64,000 nucleotides of DNA from Methanomassiliicoccales archaeon UBA147 (GTDB taxonomy: Archaea > Thermoplasmatota > Thermoplasmata > SG8-5). The notes below the pieces were generated by a model. It did not search any database. It was given only the letters and a program-made list of their open reading frames with translations, and was not told where the DNA came from. This document shows, one piece after another, positions 31,676 to 40,291 of this stretch. The translations under genes were made by a program, and so were the position numbers. The first letter of the stretch is position 1; the number at the start of each line of letters is the position of its first letter. The DNA is taken from positions 1-64,000 of the forward strand of contig DAJR01000023.1 of NCBI GenBank assembly GCA_002496385.1, given 5' to 3'.

Positions 31676-33361
31676 TCAATCGGTGACCGCTATATAGATC
31701 TCCTCGCCCGCCGGACCACCGACATAACAGACATTGCTGGCATCCAGGAAATTATTCACGGACGCTTCGCTGAAAACCACATTCTCCAACGGGTACATCT
31801 GGGCACCGGCATGGGTCCAGCTCGCAGACATTATTATGGTGCTTCCGCTGGTCATGGCATTGGCCTGGATTCTCCACGGCCCGGTCTTGTCCGCTTTGAC
31901 ATCCCAGTATGGTTCGATAATGTCACCATACCTCTGATCGGCGGCTATTTCGGTGATGCCGTGTTCGGCTGCCCATCCCATTGCGGACATCTCATGGGGC
32001 ATGGTGACCTCCTGGACGCCGAACGCTTCCTGGCTGTTGTAAGCCAGCGGCAATGACATCGCGCACAGCAAGATGAAAATTCCGACAGCGAACACAGGAA
32101 GCGGTTTGTAGAATGCTTGCTTGTTTGAGAGCTTTTTCAATATGCCGACGATGTATGCCAGGCCAACGCCTGCCGCGATAGCCAGCGGTATGTCCATGAA
32201 ATTGTAGCTCCTGTAGGCGACCATGAACCCGAAGACGTCGAGACCCCTGAGCATCGAGAATACCATCACACAGATGGGCGCGAGGAACATGCCGACCATG
32301 ATGTGCCTTCTCGGGAACTTGGAGTATCTCAGGACATTGAACCCGATCAACGCCAGGACCGCCAGCAAGAGATACGGGAAAATGAGCCTCAGGAGGGTGT
32401 CGGACGTCATCCGCCCTCCGAGGAACACGTGCATCCGTGAGTTCAGGTAAAGCGCACCAATCCCCACGACGAGGACAAGAACTTTCTCATCCAGTATGTT
32501 CCACACTGTCAGGCCTTTGCCCTCTGACCCCCGCATGAAGAACCAGGGCTTTGTCTGGGCAGTCATGGACAGCATCCTGGCTGCCACGGCGGAAATCAAC
32601 GCCACGCTGGCGAGGAGGACAGCGTCATTGAGGTTCATCACCTCGTCAACAATCTCCAGGTTGGCAAACCGGTAATACAACAGGGAAACCAGCAGTATGC
32701 AGGGCCCTGTCAGGGCATCCAGGACGAATTCGCCCGGCGTCCTGACATGGTGTTCGGAGCGCCTGAAAGCGGTCCCGGCCAGAGAGAATGACAGGGCCAG
32801 CAAAGCGATGAGCGATGTCAGGTGATGTGTGAATGGGAGTATGAACAGCCCCGCGACCATGGCCAGACGGAACCTCCAGTCCCTCCTCCTGGAATACAGG
32901 TAGAGAATGAAGCACAGGAGCGTTATGGCCAGCAATTGCTTCATGGCTGCGGTTGTAACGTAAACGAACAGCCCGGTGAGAGCCGCGAACATCCCGGCAG
33001 AAAATGCGGCCAACTCGTTCTCTGTCAATTCCCTGGCCAGAGCATAGACGAATATCACTGATAGAGAACCGATGAGGGCGCAGAAATACGGGAGGAGGGC
33101 GAGCGGCTCGATGCCGAGAACCAGCGAGAACATCGCTAGGACCATTGAGAAAACCGGCAGTTTCATGTTGTAGCCAAGCAGGCCCTCAAAACCGGCCGCA
33201 TCCGGGATTTTTCCGGTATCAATCATGATATCCGAAATCCTCGCCAAGGGAAAGCCGTCTATGTTGTATGGCAAGTCGGAGAATTGCAGCGGGACGAGCC
33301 TTGCGCAGAGTGCGATCAGGAGCAGCAGGAAAGCCAGTTGCACAGAATATTTCTTATTCAA
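31676..33361 (-). CDS. Polytopic membrane protein, GT-C glycosyltransferase-like
   Basis: 561 residues with about twelve membrane helices and a C-terminal soluble part (about 465-561). The first loop (FSDLPYNIDGFPLARISDI) carries an acidic Asp as in GT-C enzymes that use lipid-linked sugars; the long C-terminal domain is also GT-C-like. It may glycosylate surface proteins or lipids. It starts with TTG at 33361 overlapping the stop of the upstream permease gene (TTGA), so it is coupled to the exporter set. Specific family not identified. Confidence 0.7.
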   Translation of the reverse strand: MNKKYSVQLAFLLLLIALCARLVPLQFSDLPYNIDGFPLARISDIMIDTGKIPDAAGFEGLLGYNMKLPVFSMVLAMFSLVLGIEPLALLPYFCALIGSLSVIFVYALARELTENELAAFSAGMFAALTGLFVYVTTAAMKQLLAITLLCFILYLYSRRRDWRFRLAMVAGLFILPFTHHLTSLIALLALSFSLAGTAFRRSEHHVRTPGEFVLDALTGPCILLVSLLYYRFANLEIVDEVMNLNDAVLLASVALISAVAARMLSMTAQTKPWFFMRGSEGKGLTVWNILDEKVLVLVVGIGALYLNSRMHVFLGGRMTSDTLLRLIFPYLLLAVLALIGFNVLRYSKFPRRHIMVGMFLAPICVMVFSMLRGLDVFGFMVAYRSYNFMDIPLAIAAGVGLAYIVGILKKLSNKQAFYKPLPVFAVGIFILLCAMSLPLAYNSQEAFGVQEVTMPHEMSAMGWAAEHGITEIAADQRYGDIIEPYWDVKADKTGPWRIQANAMTSGSTIIMSASWTHAGAQMYPLENVVFSEASVNNFLDASNVCYVGGPAGEEIYIAVTD

Positions 33362-34593
33362 GCATCCGCCCCCAGGACCCTGTCCAAAGGTTGGGCGTCA
33401 GCCTCCCTTTCAACTGTTTCTGTCTCCTGCATCAGGTCGCGCGGTTTGGCCTTGGACATCGTGCTCTCGATCATCAGCCCGGAGGTTGTGTGGATCATCA
33501 CCGAGGCCAGGAATATCCCTGCGAGGATGTATGGGTCGATGACGGCGTGAATCGTCTCCCCGAACATGAGCAGCATGTTCCGCTCTTCGATGAACCGGGT
33601 CAGCAGGTACCCCAGCACAACTCCGATGGATGACGCGGCCACGGACATCACAAGAACATCCCTGGTGATGAGCTTCCTGATGTAATTCCGGTCGGCACCC
33701 ACCGCAGATATTATGCCTATCTCGCACCTTCTCTCGATTATGGCCCTCGACACTATTGCGGCCGAGCCGATGAAGGCCAAAGCCCCGTCCAGAATGATGA
33801 AGGTGCCCACCACGACCCGGATGCTGCTTGCCCCCTCCCTGACGAAAAGGCTGACATAGCTGCCGTTCGACGCTCTGAACTGCGCTGTGTCCAGATACTT
33901 TATCGCAAGTTGCTGCTGGACCCTTTCCTCCTCGGTTATCTCCGTATTTACAGGGGTCACGGTACCGCCGGATGTAGTCACGACGACAGGCTGTTCCTGC
34001 TCCTCGAGCGTCTCCATCAGGGCGGTCTGGTTGGTCGTCCTTACCCTTATGAAAAGCACAGTGCCCTGCCCCAGCCCGGCCATCTTTCTGGCATAGGTCA
34101 GAGGAACCAGGATCTCGTCCTCGGCCGACTGGGCGCTGTAAACCCCGTCAATCTCCAACTGGAACAGGGCAGGGGTCGAAGAGCCGGTGAGCAGGAATCT
34201 GTCTCCGACATCCAAGTCAATCTTTTCTGCGAGTTTCCTGCCGATTACCGCGAACCTTCCCGAATCGTTGGCCTGGCCTCTCACCATCCTGCCCTCCTCT
34301 ATTTTGAGGAAATCGTCAAGATTGACGCCCCTCACCAGCACCGGCTGGTTCCTTATCACGCCGAAGCAGGATATTTCGGCGCTGGCCGCCAAGACGTTTG
34401 TCTGGTTCTTAATCGCATGCACCATTGTTTCATTGAGCTGGACCGTGGAATTCACCTGGGAGACCGCGACCATGTCGCCGCCGAATATGGCCTGCGGCGT
34501 CGCCTGGATGCCCAGGAGCAGCGGGACGGATGCGCTGAGTATGAGCGTGCACAGGATGAGTCCGACAATGGCTTTCGGCTTGAGCATCATCAT
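33358..34593 (-). CDS. FtsX/MacB-type ABC transporter permease (2)
   Basis: 411 residues: an N-terminal membrane helix, a large extracytoplasmic domain (about 35-265) and three C-terminal helices with the FtsX-like EIGIISAVGADRNYIRKLI coupling segment (around 300). The MacB/LolC type expels substrates or transmits force rather than importing. It is coupled to the upstream permease gene (ATGA overlap); the ATPase lies divergently at 35.8 kb. Confidence 0.85.
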   Translation of the reverse strand: MMMLKPKAIVGLILCTLILSASVPLLLGIQATPQAIFGGDMVAVSQVNSTVQLNETMVHAIKNQTNVLAASAEISCFGVIRNQPVLVRGVNLDDFLKIEEGRMVRGQANDSGRFAVIGRKLAEKIDLDVGDRFLLTGSSTPALFQLEIDGVYSAQSAEDEILVPLTYARKMAGLGQGTVLFIRVRTTNQTALMETLEEQEQPVVVTTSGGTVTPVNTEITEEERVQQQLAIKYLDTAQFRASNGSYVSLFVREGASSIRVVVGTFIILDGALAFIGSAAIVSRAIIERRCEIGIISAVGADRNYIRKLITRDVLVMSVAASSIGVVLGYLLTRFIEERNMLLMFGETIHAVIDPYILAGIFLASVMIHTTSGLMIESTMSKAKPRDLMQETETVEREADAQPLDRVLGADA

Positions 34594-35708
34594 TTCTGCA
34601 TCCTCCCGGGAGAGAACATCCTGGACGCCCGAATGGCTGGCCAGAGCCCTCCGACAAAACCCGCTGTCATCGTTATCGCCACCGGAAGGACCACCGAGTC
34701 GAAATCCGCCAGGGGTGTGATGAACGTCATTATGTCCAATAAGCTGGACACAGAGGATATCGCGCTGGCCGCGCAGAATCCCAGTGCAGTCCCGAGCACT
34801 CCCCCGGCGAAAGTGATGAACAGGGCCTTGAGAACGAATATTCCGATGACATAATTCCTGCTGGCTCCGATCCCCCGGAGGATTCTGATGGTCGGGGCGC
34901 TGAATTCAGTCTCGATGGATATGATGCAGTAGACCAGGACCGCGGTGATGATGCCGCTCATCAGGATGATGCCCCACAGTCCCTGCTCGACCTGGTATAT
35001 GCCGTGTTCGAAAAATCCCACCACTCCCGAAGTTGGCCTTGCCTCGGTGTTCTTCGACCAGCTGGGCTGCTCTTCAATGGGGATATCCGATTCCACAATC
35101 ATAAGAAAAGAGTAATTGCCGGCAAGCTCCGGCCTTAGCATGTTCATCGTTGCCCTCGGAATCAACAGCCAGTCATCAGGGAATATCGAGCCGGGCGAGT
35201 ACAGGGTGCCGATACGGATGCTGGCGGAATTGTTGCCTCTGGCCAGCACATAGTTCGAGTCGGGCGCGGCCGAGATCGAGTCCTGTGCCAGCATTTCCGC
35301 CAGTTGGGTTCCCATCCAAACCCCCGAATTCAGGCTCTCGTTTGTCATGTTGAGGCCGAGCACGTCCTTCGGATCATAGATTGAAACTGCATAGACATTT
35401 CCGGACGAGCGGCCTGATGAAACTTCCTTGAGCGTGACATTGGCAAAGCAGAATGCAACGAAAGTCGTGTCGTTCCCGGGAAGCGAATCCCCGCCAATCC
35501 GGCTGGCAGCAAAATCATCGTCGGTGTACAGCAGAACCGGGCCCTGGTCAAAGCTTGCCGCCAGCGCAGAAGTGGTCTCATGGAGCCCGCCCACCATGGC
35601 TATGGTCCCAGTAAGGTATGTTGCGCAGAACGCGATGCCCAGGATGGTGGCGAAGATCCTGCGGTTCATTTTTGCGGACAATCTCGTAGTAATGGACAGA
35701 GTGCTCAC
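34590..35708 (-). CDS. FtsX/MacB-type ABC transporter permease (1)
   Basis: 372 residues with the same plan: amphipathic N-terminus (SITTRLSAKMNRRIFATI), one helix, extracytoplasmic domain (45-235) and three C-terminal helices with PTIRILRGIGASRNYVIGIF. The frame opens with GTG 35708; ATG 35669 would drop the amphipathic segment typical of these permeases. Together with the next gene and the divergent ATPase it forms a heteromeric exporter. Confidence 0.83.
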   Translation of the reverse strand: MSTLSITTRLSAKMNRRIFATILGIAFCATYLTGTIAMVGGLHETTSALAASFDQGPVLLYTDDDFAASRIGGDSLPGNDTTFVAFCFANVTLKEVSSGRSSGNVYAVSIYDPKDVLGLNMTNESLNSGVWMGTQLAEMLAQDSISAAPDSNYVLARGNNSASIRIGTLYSPGSIFPDDWLLIPRATMNMLRPELAGNYSFLMIVESDIPIEEQPSWSKNTEARPTSGVVGFFEHGIYQVEQGLWGIILMSGIITAVLVYCIISIETEFSAPTIRILRGIGASRNYVIGIFVLKALFITFAGGVLGTALGFCAASAISSVSSLLDIMTFITPLADFDSVVLPVAITMTAGFVGGLWPAIRASRMFSPGRMQK

Positions 35709-35818
35709 CCGAAATGCTTTAATATACCTGACGTGTAGGAGTTGTTTGCCTATATGTATTTAGCGTTTGCGGTCGCCTGCCCCCGCAGGGAGCGGCAGCA
35801 CCAATGGCGCAAATATGG

Positions 35819-35827
35819 CATATAAAG
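35819..35827 (+). promoter_or_regulatory. TATA box of the ABC ATPase gene
   Basis: CATATAAAG centred 25 nt before ATG 35848, so the ATPase mRNA is probably leaderless; this decides the start against a longer upstream frame. Confidence 0.6.
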
Positions 35828-35847
35828 CAAACCTCCGGTGTTTCCGA

Positions 35848-36519
35848 ATGAAAGAGATGAAGATTGTTGTGAAGGATGTCTGGAAGACCTACGACGGCAG
35901 CAGGGATGTTTTGCGGGGCGTGAACCTCGAGATCCCGCCCAGGCAGATGGTGCTCATCAAAGGCCGCTCCGGCAGCGGCAAGTCCACCCTGCTCAACCTG
36001 ATGGGCTGCATCGATGTACCCACCAGAGGCGAGATACAGCTCAACGGCTATGCGACCGCCTCTCTTTCCGACAAGGAGCTGGCCAACATCCGGCTGCACA
36101 AGGTCGGAATCGTCTTCCAATCGCACAACCTGATCAACGACCTCACTGTGTACGAGAACGTGCTCCTCCCCATGAAGATCGCCAAATGGCAGGGCGGCGA
36201 CTGGCGGGTGAAGGAGCTCCTCCACAGCTTCAGCCTGGACCAGTACTCTGACAAATACCCGGACGAGATAAGCGGCGGCGAGCGCCAGAGGGTGGCGGTC
36301 GCGCGGGCACTGGCTAATAGTCCGTCAGTGTTGCTGGCGGACGAACCGACCGCCTCCCTGGACATTGACAACTGTGACATCGTCATCGACGCGTTCAAGA
36401 AGGCCAACAAGGAGTTCGGGGCTACTGTGGTCATCGCGAGCCACGACCCGGCGATCGAGGGGCATGTCGGGACCAGATACACACTGGAGAGAGGGGAGTT
36501 GAGGGGGGACGCCATATGA
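35848..36519 (+). CDS. ABC transporter ATP-binding protein, MacB/LolD type
   Basis: 223 residues, the usual length of LolD/MacB ATPases. Walker A KGRSGSGKSTLLN, Q-loop IVFQSHNLI, signature ISGGERQRVAVARAL, Walker B VLLADEPTASLD, and His switch VIASHDP. It must energise the two divergent FtsX-type permeases. The start follows from the TATA box 25 nt upstream. The following DUF1616 gene overlaps by 4 nt. Confidence 0.95.
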   Translation: MKEMKIVVKDVWKTYDGSRDVLRGVNLEIPPRQMVLIKGRSGSGKSTLLNLMGCIDVPTRGEIQLNGYATASLSDKELANIRLHKVGIVFQSHNLINDLTVYENVLLPMKIAKWQGGDWRVKELLHSFSLDQYSDKYPDEISGGERQRVAVARALANSPSVLLADEPTASLDIDNCDIVIDAFKKANKEFGATVVIASHDPAIEGHVGTRYTLERGELRGDAI

Positions 36520-37454
36520 AGAACGGCCCTTTGAAGGTCTTCCTCGGAGGAAAAAAACACCCGACAGACCTCATCCTCACGATTACATTTGCGATAATCA
36601 GTGCGGTGGCGACGCAGATATTCGATGACGGCAGCATGATTCGGATACTGCTTGCCCTCCCACTCCTGCTGTTCCTTCCCGGTTATGCCATGGTCAGCAT
36701 GATGTACCCGGCGAGGAACATCCGCAAGACCCGTGCCAATCAGACAGGCACCATTGAAAAATCTCTGGACAACATGGAGAGGGCCATGTTCGGCATCGGG
36801 CTGAGCATCGTCCTGGTCTCGCTCGTCGGGCTAGTGCTGAATTATGTGTCCAGCTTCACATGGGCACCTGTATCATTGATGGCCGTCACCATCGTATTCT
36901 CTGTCGTGGCTTGGTACCTCAGGGACATGCTTCCAGCCGAGGAGAGGTTCAGGGTTTCCTTCCTGGTATCTTCCCAAACAGAGGTTTCGGAGGACAGGCG
37001 CATCACAGCGATTTTGGTATGCAGCATAGTGCTGGTAGCCTCAATTTTTGTGTATCTGGTTGTCAACCCGGCCGATAACGCAGCATACTCGGAGTTCTAC
37101 CTTCTTGACGAGACCCGTCACCTCGCGTCGCTCCCGAACAACATCACGGCAAACCAGACCGGGATTGTTCTTGTCACCATCCACAACCTTGAAAATCGGT
37201 TTGTCAACTACACTATAATTGCCGGCATCGATAATGCTACGACGCCATTAACATACGCAAATGCCAGCGCACAAATCGACATTTCCTCGAGCAATCGCGT
37301 AGCCACCGATGTCATGCTTAACGATGATGGAAAATTCGAACAGGCGTATGCTCTCACGTTTTCCGCACCCGGAAGATACAAGATAGTCTGGAAGCTGCTG
37401 ATGGATGGCCAGGAAACAGATTACCAGCTACACTTCTGGGTGAATGTCGGTTGA
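36516..37454 (+). CDS. DUF1616 family membrane protein
   Basis: 312 residues: four membrane helices (about 18-38, 44-62, 92-112, 118-137), a fifth (165-185), and an extracytoplasmic beta-sandwich domain (190-312) with many Asn-Xaa-Thr/Ser sequons. The order FLPGYAMVSMMYP and the terminal YQLHFWVNV fit DUF1616. Coupled to the ABC ATPase (ATGA), so probably an accessory of that exporter or of surface glycosylation. Function unknown. Confidence 0.8.
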   Translation: MKNGPLKVFLGGKKHPTDLILTITFAIISAVATQIFDDGSMIRILLALPLLLFLPGYAMVSMMYPARNIRKTRANQTGTIEKSLDNMERAMFGIGLSIVLVSLVGLVLNYVSSFTWAPVSLMAVTIVFSVVAWYLRDMLPAEERFRVSFLVSSQTEVSEDRRITAILVCSIVLVASIFVYLVVNPADNAAYSEFYLLDETRHLASLPNNITANQTGIVLVTIHNLENRFVNYTIIAGIDNATTPLTYANASAQIDISSSNRVATDVMLNDDGKFEQAYALTFSAPGRYKIVWKLLMDGQETDYQLHFWVNVG

Positions 37455-37594
37455 ACGCATCTATTATCATCTCCATGCTTAAAAACAGCAATTAATATAT
37501 AGTAGGGAATATTAGACGATTTTGTTATGAACTGCCATATAATAATGCTGCACCCAGTTTCTGAGAATGCTCATCCTTTCCCAGGGGGGTGCCC

Positions 37595-38419
37595 ATGTCT
37601 GATATCGTGAAGGTAATCAAACCCAAGAGAAGTTTCTTCAACATAGATCTTCGTGAGATTTGGGCATATCGAGAATTGCTGTATTTCCTCGCATGGAAGC
37701 AGATAAAGATACGGTACAAGCAAACCGCACTCGGCGCTGCCTGGGCGATACTGCAACCGCTTCTCACCATGGTAATATTTTCAATTATATTCGGCAAATT
37801 GCTCGGAGTGGCCTCGGACGGTGTGCCGTACCCGATATTCGCCTACTCCGGCCTGATAATATGGACGTACTTCTCCGTGTCATTGACCCAGGCCTCAACG
37901 AGCCTGGTGTCGAATTCGAACCTGGTTTCGAAAGTGTATTTCCCAAGGTTATTGCTCCCGATGAGCGCCTGCCTCGCCGGCCTCCTGGATTACGCGATTG
38001 CTTCAATCGTCCTCGTGGGCCTCATGTTCTATTTCAACGTGTTCTGCACGGCATGGGTCATAATATTGCCGGTGCTGGTGCTCATGTCGATGCTCCTGGC
38101 TTCAGGCATCGGTTTCTGGCTGTCTGCTGTATCGGTGAAGTACAGGGACGTGCAATACGCCATCCCGTTCTTCGTGCAGATTCTTCTGTACGCCACGCCA
38201 ATAATCTACCCGGTCAGCATAATCAGCGGGAAATACAGCTGGCTTCTGAACCTGAATCCACTTACAGGGATAGTCACTGTCCATCGCGCCATCCTCCTCG
38301 GCAACCCAGTCCTGGACTGGACCTCCCTGGGCATTTCCGCAATATTCACGGCATTGATATTCCTTTGGGGCCTTGTCTATTTCAAGAACTACGAACGCGA
38401 GTTCGCGGATGTGATATGA
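37595..38419 (+). CDS. ABC-2 type polysaccharide export permease (Wzm-like)
   Basis: 274 residues with six membrane helices. REIWAYRELLYFLAWKQIK and RYKQTALGAAWAILQPLL are typical of Wzm/TagG permeases for undecaprenyl- or dolichyl-linked glycans. ATG 37595 is preceded by a G-rich run; GTG 37589 is an alternative two codons upstream. It overlaps the ATPase gene by 4 nt. A TATA-like TTAATATATAG lies near 37490. Confidence 0.92.
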   Translation: MSDIVKVIKPKRSFFNIDLREIWAYRELLYFLAWKQIKIRYKQTALGAAWAILQPLLTMVIFSIIFGKLLGVASDGVPYPIFAYSGLIIWTYFSVSLTQASTSLVSNSNLVSKVYFPRLLLPMSACLAGLLDYAIASIVLVGLMFYFNVFCTAWVIILPVLVLMSMLLASGIGFWLSAVSVKYRDVQYAIPFFVQILLYATPIIYPVSIISGKYSWLLNLNPLTGIVTVHRAILLGNPVLDWTSLGISAIFTALIFLWGLVYFKNYEREFADVI

Positions 38420-39693
38420 TGCCCGAGCCCATAATCGAGGTCAAGAACCTTTCAAAGCGCTATGTTCTGGGCATGGACATGGCTTATAAGCGACTAACGG
38501 AAACCATCACGGACAGCATCACCCACCCAATCAGAACAATTAAGAATGCCACAGCCAAGAGAGAGGAGTTCTGGGCGCTGAAGGACGTCTCCTTCACGGT
38601 CGAGAAGGGCGATGTCGTCGGCATAATCGGCCGCAACGGCGCGGGAAAGAGCACACTGCTGAAAATCCTCTCGCAAATCACGTATCCCACAGAGGGAGAA
38701 GTGGTCCTTCGCGGGCGGGTCGGCAGCCTCCTGGAAGTGGGCACCGGATTCCATCCGGAATTATCGGGCCGTGAGAACATCTACCTGAACGGAGCCACCC
38801 TGGGAATGAAGAAGAAAGAAATAAACGAAAAATTTGAGGACATTGTAAAATTCTCGGAAATCGGAAAATTCCTGGACACGCCAGTGAAGCGCTACTCCAG
38901 TGGCATGTATGTCCGCCTGGCATTCGCGGTTGCAGCCCACATGGACCCGGAGATACTCATTGTGGACGAGGTGCTGGCAGTTGGCGACGCGCAGTTCCAG
39001 AAGAAGTGCCTGGGGAAGATGAAGGATGTCAGCGAGGGGGGGAGAACGGTGCTGTTCGTGAGCCATAATATGGGGGCAATTGCCCAGCTATGCCAGAAAT
39101 GCATATTATTGGAGAAGGGGCGGATAGTCACTTTCGGCGATACTCAGAAGGTAATTGATACGTATCTTTCCAATCTATCCAACAAAACAAGCAGTGTGAT
39201 TGATTTGACAAATCCCACTTTGAGAAAAAATTCACTTGAGGACAGTTTGTTCAAATGGACACAGGCAAAGATTGTGAATTCCAAAGGGGTGGCTACTTCA
39301 TCCGTTGAATTTATGGAACCATTTGACTTGGTAATCACCGGAGTATTGGAACAAGAGGTGGAAGAATTGCACGTGGCTTTTGATTTAAAATCCGGAATGG
39401 GGGTGTTATTGTTCAATTCAATTATAGCGGATACTGACCTCCCTCAGAATTACACTCCGGGGACAATTTCATTCAAAATTAAATTCGACCCAAATCTCCT
39501 GGGCCCAGGATTTTATTCAATCGGCATAAGTGCCAAACAGCAAGGAATCATTGATTGGATACCGGAGGCAATTACTTTCAATGTTGAACAGGCATCCTCC
39601 CAGGACAATAAATCTGTCAGGCCAACGTACGATGGACTTATTGTTTATCCATGCAAGTGGTCGGTTCATACTAACAATATAACAAAGGGGTGA
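38416..39693 (+). CDS. ABC polysaccharide export ATPase with carbohydrate-binding C-terminus (Wzt-like)
   Basis: 425 residues. ATPase domain 1-245: Walker A GRNGAGKSTLLKIL, KRYSSGMYVRLAFAVAAH signature region, ILIVDEVLAVGD Walker B, VSHN switch. Residues 255-420 form a Wzt-type C-terminal beta domain that recognises the glycan end to be exported. The DNA is visibly A+T-richer from about 39130, where the C-terminal domain begins, suggesting the recognition domain was exchanged with its glycan genes. Pairs with the upstream Wzm-like permease. Confidence 0.93.
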   Translation: MMPEPIIEVKNLSKRYVLGMDMAYKRLTETITDSITHPIRTIKNATAKREEFWALKDVSFTVEKGDVVGIIGRNGAGKSTLLKILSQITYPTEGEVVLRGRVGSLLEVGTGFHPELSGRENIYLNGATLGMKKKEINEKFEDIVKFSEIGKFLDTPVKRYSSGMYVRLAFAVAAHMDPEILIVDEVLAVGDAQFQKKCLGKMKDVSEGGRTVLFVSHNMGAIAQLCQKCILLEKGRIVTFGDTQKVIDTYLSNLSNKTSSVIDLTNPTLRKNSLEDSLFKWTQAKIVNSKGVATSSVEFMEPFDLVITGVLEQEVEELHVAFDLKSGMGVLLFNSIIADTDLPQNYTPGTISFKIKFDPNLLGPGFYSIGISAKQQGIIDWIPEAITFNVEQASSQDNKSVRPTYDGLIVYPCKWSVHTNNITKG

Positions 39694-39697
39694 ATGG

Positions 39698-40291
39698 ATG
39701 AATATTTTCAAGTCAAAAAACAGCATGACAAAGCACGACGTACATGAGCAAGTACCCCCAAATTGGCATGAAGATTTCATTTCCCACTTGGCAAGCGTCG
39801 TCCGCCCCAAGGTTTATTGTGAATTGGGGTTATATCAATGCGTGGTTTTCAATAAAGTCATTCCCTATTCAGATAAATTAATCGGGGTGGACATGAACCC
39901 TGATGCAGGCAGGTACATGCAAAAATCCAGTAAAACCGCATTCATCAACCTCAGTACCACAGAATACGCCAGAGAACTTCATGCGAGACCCATCGAAATT
40001 GATATGCTATTCATAGACGCAGACCATTCAGAAGCCGCGGTTCTGGACGATTTCAATAATTTTATTCCATTTGTGAAACCGCATGGCTTGATATTGTTGC
40101 ATGATGGCCATCCCAAAGACGAACAAAGCATGGGTTCGGGTTATTGCGGAGATGGGTGGAAAGCGATAGAAGAGCTATCTCGAAATGCTCCAGAATATGA
40201 AATGGTCACAATTCCTGTTCACCCCGGATTGACCATTTGTCGCAAGCGCAAAAAACAGTTAGCGTGGCAAGAGCGGGGAATTTCTGAATGA
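39698..40291 (+). CDS. Class I SAM-dependent methyltransferase-like protein
   Basis: 197 residues with VYCELGLYQCVVF (motif I region), GVDMNPDAGRYMQ, IDMLFIDADHSEAAVLDDF and LILLHDGHP, the Methyltransferase_24-like pattern of sugar or glycan methylases. Motif I lacks the full GxGxG. A+T-rich like the end of the preceding gene. Overlaps the large glycosyltransferase gene by 4 nt. Likely decorates the exported glycan. Confidence 0.75.
   Translation: MNIFKSKNSMTKHDVHEQVPPNWHEDFISHLASVVRPKVYCELGLYQCVVFNKVIPYSDKLIGVDMNPDAGRYMQKSSKTAFINLSTTEYARELHARPIEIDMLFIDADHSEAAVLDDFNNFIPFVKPHGLILLHDGHPKDEQSMGSGYCGDGWKAIEELSRNAPEYEMVTIPVHPGLTICRKRKKQLAWQERGISE

Noticed and set aside
37660..38415. Extension of the Wzt-like frame over the permease gene
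   Set aside because: Out-of-frame reading of the Wzm-like permease; true start is the ATGATG overlap at 38416.
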